Source: SAR324 cluster bacterium | Lineage (GTDB): Bacteria; SAR324; XYD2-FULL-50-16 | Assembly (NCBI GenBank): GCA_002401295.1 | Contig: NVSR01000046.1 | Span: 1 to 12,576, forward strand | Length of the DNA: 12,576 bases | Direction: 5' to 3' | Shown: in pieces, positions 6,606 to 12,006 of the stretch | Layout of the letters: every line of letters begins with the position of its first letter | Position numbering within the stretch: the first letter of the stretch is position 1 | Notes under the pieces: model-generated | The model's input: the letters and a program-made list of their open reading frames with translations, nothing else | The model's database searches: none | Told to the model about the DNA's origin: nothing | Translations under genes and position numbers: made by a program

Positions 6606-8126
6606 CTATCGCTGAATTTTACGAACCATTATATTATACTTTTTGATGCGGTAACGTAGTTGGCGCAAACTGATCCCCAATAATTGTGCTGCTTTGATTT
6701 GCACCCCTTTAGAATCATATAAAGCGTTCTCAATGGCTGTGACTTCCTCACTCTCTAAGGAATTGTGCTGCATGGCAGGTGAGTAGAGTGATGTGAGATC
6801 ACGGCTTGGAATTGGTCGGGGGATGGTCATGCCTTTAAAATGATCCCCAAAGTACAAGAGTCCGTTTTGTTCCATCAGAAAGGCGGAGTGAATGGTATTT
6901 TCCAGTTCTCGCACGTTACCCGGCCAGCTGTGCTCCATCAGCAGTGTCCTGTCACTTTTGGAGATTCCAATGTTTTTTTGATCCTGTTGGTTGAACTGTT
7001 CCAGGAAAAAATCCACTAAGAGGGGAATATCCTCTTTCCTTTGTCTCAAGGTGGGGACTTCTAAACGAATCACATTCAAACGATAGTAGAGATCTTCTCG
7101 GAAGCTGCCATTGGCAATCGCTTCATCCAGATTGACATTGGTTGCACAAACCACACGCACATTCACATGAATGGTACGGTTACCACCCAGGCGTTCAAAT
7201 TGCCCCTCTTGTAAGACTCTCAGAATTTTAGTCTGAAAACTTAAGGAGGTATCACCAATTTCATCCAGAAAAAGAGTTCCCCCATCAGCCTGCTCAAATC
7301 TCCCCTTCCGTGCAGTGATGGCTCCCGTAAAAGCTCCCTTTTCATGACCGAATAATTCACTTTCTAAGAGGTTGTCTGACAAGGCCGCACAATTGACTCC
7401 AATGAAAGGGGCTTTTCGATGCAGGCTTTTGTTGTGTACGGCGCGAGCAATTAGCTCTTTTCCCGTACCACTTTCACCACAAATTAAAACTGTGGCCTTG
7501 CTTGTCGCAACTTTGCCGATAATCTCTGCAAGGCGCTTCATCTTCTCACTTCTGCCGATAATATTATCAATGACAGTGGGGATGTCACTGCTTTCTCCGC
7601 TCGACTCTATGATTTGAGAGGAAGGAAAGCCACGGGCAATCATACTCACTGACAACATATCAGCAATAAAACGAGCAATTTTTTGAATCTCATTTAATTT
7701 ATCATTATTTGAGACCATCAAGCTGAGAATACAGAGTGGAATCCCCTGCTGCTGATACACCACTGGCTGAATCACCGTAGATGAATAATTACCTTGAACA
7801 CTCTTGGGGCAAGGTAGCCCAATAATATCTACCTCATCCGCATAAATCACCATGCCATGTTGTAACTTGAGCATGGAAATTTCAGGACGGTCAGCCATCC
7901 GTTGATTCCAGAGAGTTTTCTCTGTTTCTGAGACCTCGGGGGCAATGTCGATGAAATACTTATTCATGACACTATCTCGAATCAGAAGAATAGGATTCCG
8001 TATGGGCAGATATTCCTGCAACATGATCAGGACCATATTCATGTTCCGCGTCAAGTCACCACTGGAATTGAGTAATTTGCAGACTTGGTTAACTAGATTG
8101 AGGTACATAGTCTTCTTGTCTATCAC
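6606..8126 (-). CDS. Sigma-54-dependent transcriptional activator, NifA/NorR-like architecture
   Basis: The 506-residue protein has the three-domain layout of an enhancer-binding protein. Residues 1-170 resemble a divergent GAF sensor domain. The AAA+ domain carries Walker A GESGTGKE (217-224), the sigma-54 contact loop GAFTGA (264-269), Walker B GGTLFLDEIGD (282-292), the arginine-finger region FREDLYYRLNV (342-352) and WPGNVRELEN (401-410). A Fis-type helix-turn-helix with AAQLLGISLRQLRYRI (about 479-494) resembles NifA-type C termini. There is no receiver domain, so it probably senses a ligand directly. Aligned by eye to E. coli NorR, the iron ligands (Cys113, Asp99) are not evidently conserved. 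The start is GTG at 8126 with a weak ribosome site; ATG at 8108 is an alternative. It lies opposite the heme-copper operon, whose promoter looks sigma-54-dependent, so that operon is its most obvious target here (inference). Confidence 0.92.
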   Translation of the reverse strand: MIDKKTMYLNLVNQVCKLLNSSGDLTRNMNMVLIMLQEYLPIRNPILLIRDSVMNKYFIDIAPEVSETEKTLWNQRMADRPEISMLKLQHGMVIYADEVDIIGLPCPKSVQGNYSSTVIQPVVYQQQGIPLCILSLMVSNNDKLNEIQKIARFIADMLSVSMIARGFPSSQIIESSGESSDIPTVIDNIIGRSEKMKRLAEIIGKVATSKATVLICGESGTGKELIARAVHNKSLHRKAPFIGVNCAALSDNLLESELFGHEKGAFTGAITARKGRFEQADGGTLFLDEIGDTSLSFQTKILRVLQEGQFERLGGNRTIHVNVRVVCATNVNLDEAIANGSFREDLYYRLNVIRLEVPTLRQRKEDIPLLVDFFLEQFNQQDQKNIGISKSDRTLLMEHSWPGNVRELENTIHSAFLMEQNGLLYFGDHFKGMTIPRPIPSRDLTSLYSPAMQHNSLESEEVTAIENALYDSKGVQIKAAQLLGISLRQLRYRIKKYNIMVRKIQR

Positions 8127-8210
8127 TCTTGCGAGCCGTCAGTTCTACAAAAGAGCACAAGGTTCGAATTTTGAAACTAGGCTGGGTATAAATTGGGAAT
8201 TTATCTTACT

Positions 8211-8225
8211 GCTTAAACCATACCA
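8211..8225 (-). promoter_or_regulatory. Weak -24/-12 (sigma-54) candidate upstream of the activator gene
   Basis: On the minus strand the element reads TGGTATGGTTTAAGC, which gives GG-N10-GC with the exact sigma-54 spacing. The -12 region is AAGC rather than TTGC. A start near 8199 would leave a leader of about 73 nt before the GTG start. The match is modest and could be chance. Confidence 0.3.
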
Positions 8226-8313
8226 ATGGCAGTTCTTATATCGCTTTTCTTGAATAGGATTCAATATTCAATCCCCTTGCCTTTACAGCAATACTGAGAT
8301 TCAGCTTTAAAAT

Positions 8314-8333
8314 TAGCTCCAGCTATCCTAGCT
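8314..8333. promoter_or_regulatory. TAGCT cluster, possible activator binding site
   Basis: TAGCT-CC-AGCTA forms a short palindrome (8314-8325) and a third TAGCT follows at 8329. The cluster lies about 115-135 nt upstream of the predicted start site of the activator gene, a usual distance for sigma-54 enhancer sites. TAGCTA also forms the core of each arm of the inverted repeat before the heme-copper operon. Confidence 0.3.
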
Positions 8334-8458
8334 TTCTGATCTCTCGTAGGAAAGCATCTAGCGACCCTTTAAATACTGGTAAATGGTGTTATTATTAGCA
8401 TTTTTGTTAATTTTGTCAATGTCGTTACTTATGGTGAGCTACAAGTCAAGGGGAGGAT

Positions 8459-8478
8459 GAGAGGAGAAAAATCCTCTC
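8459..8478 (-). terminator. Hairpin downstream of coiled-coil gene, weak terminator
   Basis: A 7-bp stem GAGAGGA/TCCTCTC (8459-8465 and 8472-8478) with a 6-nt loop lies about 17 nt after the stop codon of the leftward coiled-coil gene. The loop is T-rich on the minus strand, but no T tract follows the stem, so intrinsic termination is uncertain. Confidence 0.35.
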
Positions 8479-8494
8479 TGTAGGAAAGGAAGGA

Positions 8495-8863
8495 TTAGCG
8501 GCCGGCGATTAGTTTCAGGACATCTAACATCTGATCGAATTGTCCTACCAGGGTATCTAAACGTTGATTTGAATCCTTGTGCATGGCTATGAGTTCCATC
8601 TCCAAAGAATCCAGGCGTAGATTTGTCTTACGAATTTCTGTTTTGATTTCGATGGATTCGTCTTCAGAAGACCTGAGTTTTTTATTGCTTTTGACCAATT
8701 GCTCATGGATCTCCTGCATGGTGCTTTCTATGGTCTTCATCATAGTTTCAGAAGTTAAGGCCTTTGCCTGCATATGCTTATCCAGGCCCCCCAAAGCCTT
8801 AATTAGTTCTGCATTAGCAATGCTGTTCCCTTCTAACTCCAGCCTTTTAGCAAATTCTGTCAT
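8495..8863 (-). CDS. Small coiled-coil protein of unknown function
   Basis: I do not recognise this protein of about 122 residues. It is almost wholly helical and highly charged, with heptad-like spacing of Leu/Ile/Met through its second half (LDSLEMELIAMHKDSNQRLD and on to the end, FDQMLDVLKLIAGR). There is no signal peptide or membrane segment, so it should be a cytoplasmic coiled coil, probably oligomeric. The start chosen is ATG at 8863 because AAGGAAG sits about 7 nt upstream. The frame extends 15 codons further to ATG at 8908, but there an AGG directly abuts the ATG, a poor arrangement. A good -10 box (TATAAT) lies upstream. The gene stands alone; function and partner cannot be inferred. 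Confidence 0.75.
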   Translation of the reverse strand: MTEFAKRLELEGNSIANAELIKALGGLDKHMQAKALTSETMMKTIESTMQEIHEQLVKSNKKLRSSEDESIEIKTEIRKTNLRLDSLEMELIAMHKDSNQRLDTLVGQFDQMLDVLKLIAGR

Positions 8864-8955
8864 TTTTCTTCCTTGATTAATTAGGCTCAAACTGGATTGA
8901 TTCTTCATCCTAAAAATAGAAACTATGCTGAGTCTGTCTCAACAGTGGAAGGTAC

Positions 8956-8985
8956 ATTATAATCAGGAACTATTTTAAAAACCAA
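8956..8985 (-). promoter_or_regulatory. Sigma-70-type promoter for the coiled-coil gene
   Basis: On the minus strand a perfect TATAAT (8956-8961) is preceded, with an 18-nt spacer, by TTGGTT (8980-8985). A start near 8949 would give a leader of about 86 nt before ATG 8863. The -35 match is partial. Confidence 0.5.
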
Positions 8986-9060
8986 GAGGCTTTTTGATTG
9001 TAAGGAAAGTTTTAACAAACCAGCAAGTTAAAGTAAAGTGCTCTTTTATATGAGGGAAAT

Positions 9061-9124
9061 CTTCTGAAAATCCTGGGGCTTAATTCAGGTTTTTCAGAAG
9101 GTTTAGATTGAGAATCTGTTTTTT
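9061..9124 (+). terminator. Hairpin pair with T run, terminator-like
   Basis: CTTCTGAAAATCCTG (9061-9075) pairs with CAGGTTTTTCAGAAG (9086-9100), 14 of 15 positions, with a 10-nt loop. Four nt later AGATT-GAG-AATCT (9105-9117) is followed by GTTTTTT. On the plus strand the combination looks like a terminator, yet no plus-strand gene precedes it within the gap. Confidence 0.45.
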
Positions 9125-9213
9125 AGCCCTGCAGAGATAGGAAATCGTCACTCATAATTTCAGTTAATTGGAGTAAAATACCCTTCTCGAATAAATACCG
9201 GGTTAAAAGCCTA

Positions 9214-9256
9214 TATTAGCTATTTTAAAGTATAAATATAACTAAAATAGCTAATA
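9214..9256. promoter_or_regulatory. Inverted repeat, probable activator binding site (UAS)
   Basis: Perfect 14-bp arms TATTAGCTATTTTA (9214-9227) and TAAAATAGCTAATA (9243-9256) flank a 15-nt AT-rich spacer. Each arm contains the small palindrome TAGCTA; the two centres are 31 bp apart, about three helical turns. The centre is about 144 bp upstream of the predicted sigma-54 start site, a normal enhancer distance. Confidence 0.55.
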
Positions 9257-9353
9257 ACATTATAGACATGAGACTACCATGAGATTGTCTGGTTTGTCAG
9301 ATTTGCTAAATTTATATTTCCGTTAGTCTTTTGATTTAGTAGGTTTTTTTAAA

Positions 9354-9368
9354 TGGCACGCAACTTGA
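9354..9368 (+). promoter_or_regulatory. -24/-12 (sigma-54) promoter of the heme-copper operon
   Basis: TGGCACGCAACTTGA matches the consensus TGGCACG-N4-TTGC with exact spacing; only the last C of the -12 element is A. Transcription would start near 9380, giving a leader of about 120 nt to ATG 9500. The sigma-54 activator gene in the same window supports the call. Confidence 0.6.
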
Positions 9369-9421
9369 GAAGGGGATGAATGGAATACATCTTTGTGTAT
9401 TAAGTGTCTCATTGAAACCCA

Positions 9422-9458
9422 TCTCCCTGCGATGAGTCACTTCTGTAAGAAAGGGAGA
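9422..9458 (+). promoter_or_regulatory. Leader hairpin that could cover the first Shine-Dalgarno site
   Basis: TCTCCCT (9422-9428) can pair over 7 bp with AGGGAGA (9452-9458), the ribosome site of the upstream ATG at 9467. The loop is 23 nt. The second ribosome site (AAGGAG, 9488-9493) lies outside the hairpin. Confidence 0.3.
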
Positions 9459-9499
9459 ACCTTAAAATGTTTTTTAGTCAAAAACAAAAGGAGAGACAG

Positions 9500-10090
9500 A
9501 TGACTGATTCAGTCGAAGTACTGGGCATGTTAAAAATGGTTTACACCATATATTGTTTAGCGGCCATTTCACTCATGGCTTGGTTTGGCAGAGGCCTGGC
9601 GGCCCCTGATGGCCAACCCAGGCTCGTAAAACCTTCAACCTTTTATGGGTTTGTCGGTGCTTTAGTATTTGTGGGTGTCGCGATTCACATTTTTACCTTC
9701 AATCAGATTCCTTGGGTAAAGATTGATTTCAAAAGAGATAATATCACGCCTGATCAGATTGTAAAGATCACTGCGAAAGATCATAAGTTCATCCTTCCCA
9801 GTGAAAGAATCGTAGCCCAGTGTAATAAATACATCTTATTCGATGTGGAATCCAAAGATTTGACTTATGGTTTTGGGCTGATTCGACAAAATGGTTCCAT
9901 GGTGATGCAGATGCAAGTAGTTCCGGGAAGTCCGAATCAACTGATGTGGCAGTTTGGAAAAAATGGCGTCTACTCCATAAAATCTACGGAGTACTCAGGG
10001 CCTAAGGGAGTGTTCATGGAAGTCAAGAATGCTTTTGAGGTAACCGGATGTAGCGAAAATGATAAATATTCTATGTTGGAGGTGAAGTAA
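9500..10090 (+). CDS. Heme-copper oxidase/NO reductase-type subunit II, cupredoxin domain without CuA ligands
   Basis: This protein of about 196 residues has two hydrophobic segments (about residues 11-31 and 48-68) followed by an extracytoplasmic cupredoxin-like domain, as in oxidase subunit II. The copper site is degenerate. Where ba3/aa3 subunits have His and then Cys-x-Glu-x-Cys-x3-His-x2-Met, this one has Tyr123 in LTYGFGL and STEYSGPKGVFM: Ser162, Glu164, Ser166, Gly170, Met173. Only Glu and Met of the CuA set remain, so CuA should not form. ATG 9500 is preferred because AAGGAG lies 6 nt upstream; ATG 9467 in the same frame (11 residues longer) also has a site, GGGAG. The stop overlaps the next start (TAATG), so subunit I is coupled. 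It probably anchors or docks an electron donor rather than relaying electrons through CuA (inference). Confidence 0.82.
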   Translation: MTDSVEVLGMLKMVYTIYCLAAISLMAWFGRGLAAPDGQPRLVKPSTFYGFVGALVFVGVAIHIFTFNQIPWVKIDFKRDNITPDQIVKITAKDHKFILPSERIVAQCNKYILFDVESKDLTYGFGLIRQNGSMVMQMQVVPGSPNQLMWQFGKNGVYSIKSTEYSGPKGVFMEVKNAFEVTGCSENDKYSMLEVK

Positions 10091-11751
10091 TGGGGTTTGT
10101 TGATACATTGGTCAATGGGCATAAGGGGGGATTGAATAGCGCAGGCTTAACTCCGACTCAAAAAGTGACACTTAGAGCTGTAATCATGGGTGTTTTATTT
10201 TACGGCTTATCCGCTCTTGAAGGGATGATGATGAGAGCCAATGCAGTGGTCAGAGTTCCCGGTTTGGAGGACCCCAAGCATTATTTTGCTGTTTTAACCG
10301 TTCATCCTATTTTGGGGATTTTTGGTTCCACCTATTTGATCATTTTCGGGGCTTTTACTTTTTTAGTCCCTTACCTGATGAAAAAACAGCTCTACAGTAT
10401 CAAGCTGGCGAATGCTACCTGGATGTTGATTGCCAGTGGCGCTATTTCAGCTTGGTTGGGGGGCTTTCTTTATTACTATGCACCGCTTTATACGCTTTAT
10501 TGGCCGTTACCTGTTGACTTCAAGCAATTCAATGCGTGGGGTGGTTTGGTATTTATCCTTGGTATCGCCTTGATCATGGTGGGAACCATAGGTTTTATTT
10601 ACAACATTTTTGCTACAGTCTTCTTGACGGGAGAGAATGAGGAGAAGGTCCCCCTCAAACCTATGCTACTCTCGGCGATGGGAATCGATGGCCTATTAAA
10701 TATTATTTATAAGATGTCTGGACGGGAACCTTATGCCAAGGAACCTGCCATGTCATTACCGGTAGTTGCTATCGTTCGTGGTTCGATTGATGCCTTCTTG
10801 GATGCGGTGGTGATTCTGATTTGTGGTATTTTGATCTTAGTTTATGTTGTTGCGGACCTCTCCGGGGTCCCTTTAGACTATACCTCGGTCAACGCACTGC
10901 TTTATAAAAATTTCTTTTGGTGGGGTTTTGATCTGATTGCTGATGGCCTGGTACTGATTTATGTCGCTGGTACTTGGTATTTGTTAGCTATGATGATCTC
11001 CGGCAAAAAACTATTCATGCAAAATATTGCTCGTGCTGCCCTGTTGTTGGAGTTAGTCGTATCCTGGTTTGTTTGGTCCCATCATCTTTTAGCGGATCAG
11101 GGACAGCCTAATATGATGAAACTAGTTTCCGGTGAGATGGTGACGGCCTTTGAGCTGGTTACTCAAGGCATTGCCGTCTTTATCACCTTAGTCACTCTAT
11201 GGAGTGCAAAACCCTTGAAGATGACCATGGAGTTGAAGTGTCTTTTAGCAGGACTCTTAGGTTTCATGCTGGCGGTGCCTGCGGGGATTTTACAAGCGGA
11301 TATGGGACTCAATCGAATTTTGCATAACACACAGTGGATTGTAGGGCCGCATGTTCATGTGGCGATCTTGGTAGGCTTATCCATGACCCTCTATTCTGCG
11401 ATTTACATCTTATGGCCCATACTGACCAATGGTGTGGAACTTTGGAGTACAAAATTAGCCAATTTCCATTTTTGGGGACAATTGATTGGTGGTATTGGTA
11501 TGGGGGCTTTCATGGGCATGGCATCCATGGATGGAATGCTGAGGAGAACTATGTATGTCAATGGAGAGTACCAAACTTACATGATTCTGGCTGGTCTTTG
11601 TGGCTTGTTGTTGCTTGCCGCTTATGCCGCGTATCTGTTTAACATCGTGATGAGCATTGGTATTCAAGGGCTGATTGGAATCTTCACTCCTTCAAAACTG
11701 AAGACCAAAGAGTTGCTGCCTACTCCCGAGCAAGCGACAACTACGGCTTAG
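10090..11751 (+). CDS. Heme-copper superfamily catalytic subunit, probable NO reductase-like (His-to-Asp active site)
   Basis: The 553-residue protein has about 12 membrane helices and the superfamily core. His72 in helix II (TVHPILGIFG) and His423 in helix X are the expected low-spin heme ligands. His421 (PHVHVAIL) is the expected high-spin heme ligand. His331-His332 (WSHHLL) are two ligands of the second metal. Helix VI reads WWGFDLIADGLVL: Asp281 replaces the third metal-ligand histidine, and Asp285 lies at +4, where oxidases have the cross-linked Tyr and cNOR NorB has Glu (WWVVHLWVEG). The LVP segment after helix II also resembles NorB. Oxygen reduction is therefore doubtful; NO reduction is the better inference, possibly of the gNOR-type group, which I recall as having such a His-to-Asp change. 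GGAGG lies 8 nt before the ATG. No cytochrome c gene follows within the window. Confidence 0.85.
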   Translation: MGFVDTLVNGHKGGLNSAGLTPTQKVTLRAVIMGVLFYGLSALEGMMMRANAVVRVPGLEDPKHYFAVLTVHPILGIFGSTYLIIFGAFTFLVPYLMKKQLYSIKLANATWMLIASGAISAWLGGFLYYYAPLYTLYWPLPVDFKQFNAWGGLVFILGIALIMVGTIGFIYNIFATVFLTGENEEKVPLKPMLLSAMGIDGLLNIIYKMSGREPYAKEPAMSLPVVAIVRGSIDAFLDAVVILICGILILVYVVADLSGVPLDYTSVNALLYKNFFWWGFDLIADGLVLIYVAGTWYLLAMMISGKKLFMQNIARAALLLELVVSWFVWSHHLLADQGQPNMMKLVSGEMVTAFELVTQGIAVFITLVTLWSAKPLKMTMELKCLLAGLLGFMLAVPAGILQADMGLNRILHNTQWIVGPHVHVAILVGLSMTLYSAIYILWPILTNGVELWSTKLANFHFWGQLIGGIGMGAFMGMASMDGMLRRTMYVNGEYQTYMILAGLCGLLLLAAYAAYLFNIVMSIGIQGLIGIFTPSKLKTKELLPTPEQATTTA

Positions 11752-11773
11752 TCTTCGGTTCTCACTGTCCTCT

Positions 11774-11941
11774 GTAGGTTACTTCTCATAACCCCTATTC
11801 TCATGCTCCTACGTGGGAAGGCATATGGAATAGAAAGCACTATCTTTTCCAAGTCCCTAAGGGACTTGGAAACAAAATATCCCAGACGTAGGTCGGACTA
11901 AGGAGCGAAGAGTCGGAGACGCTGCGCTGACTCCAACCTAC
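11774..11941. repeat. Nested palindromic intergenic repeats (REP-like)
   Basis: Three nested structures are present. GTAGGTT (11774-11780) pairs with AACCTAC (11935-11941). CCTACGTGGGA (11808-11818) is the inverse of TCCCAGACGTAGG (11880-11892) apart from a 2-nt insertion. A perfect 12-bp stem TTTCCAAGTCCC/GGGACTTGGAAA with loop TAA lies at 11846-11872. The last 54 nt (11888-11941) begin GTAGGTCGGACT and end AGTC-type CTCCAACCTAC, an imperfect palindrome of the kind seen in interspersed REP elements. Neither flank of the 12-bp stem has a T tract. Confidence 0.6.
11846..11872. terminator. Strong hairpin downstream of the heme-copper operon
   Basis: A 12-bp perfect stem with a 3-nt loop lies about 95 nt after the operon's stop. 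It lacks a following T run, so it may act as a 3'-end-protecting or Rho-associated structure rather than an intrinsic terminator. Confidence 0.35.
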
Positions 11942-12006
11942 CTGTAGAATTATCAGTCTTAAATGCTAAATTTTTCCCACAAGTTCCTAATAACCAAAGG
12001 ATTTAG

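Larger units (their letters stand above)
8127..8494. other. 368-nt regulatory gap between activator and coiled-coil genes
   Basis: No credible coding frame was seen. The gap holds the weak -24/-12 candidate at 8211-8225, a TAGCT cluster (8314-8318, AGCTA 8321-8325, TAGCT 8329-8333), a short inverted repeat GGATT/AATCC around 8257-8274, and a 7-bp hairpin at 8459-8478. Confidence 0.5.
8864..9499. other. Long regulatory gap upstream of the heme-copper operon
   Basis: Apart from the coiled-coil gene's leader and promoter, this stretch of more than 600 nt has no credible coding frame. It holds a long hairpin with a second small hairpin and T run (9061-9124), the 14-bp-arm inverted repeat at 9214-9256, a direct repeat CATGAGA at 9267-9273 and 9278-9284 (period 11), the -24/-12 element at 9354-9368 and an SD-containing inverted repeat at 9422-9458. 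Confidence 0.6.

Noticed and set aside
6606..8126. Naming the activator norR or nifA.
   Set aside because: Domain order fits both, but the sensor domain shows no recognisable NorR iron ligands and no nif genes are present.
7945..8253. Plus-strand reading frame of 102 codons across the activator start.
   Set aside because: It overlaps the activator's coding strand in antisense, has a composition unlike a protein, and no homology is apparent.
8864..8908. Upstream start ATG 8908 for the coiled-coil protein.
   Set aside because: The AGG abuts the ATG there, whereas ATG 8863 has AAGGAAG at good spacing. The extension cannot be fully excluded.
11334..11667. Other-frame reading frames on both strands inside the catalytic subunit gene.
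   Set aside because: They are shadows of the well-supported membrane protein gene, with Cys/Trp/His-rich, non-protein-like composition.
9500..11751. Ordinary cytochrome c oxidase subunits II and I.
   Set aside because: CuA ligands are missing in subunit II, and subunit I lacks the helix VI His/Tyr and the K-channel lysine, so an O2-reducing, CuA-containing oxidase is unlikely.
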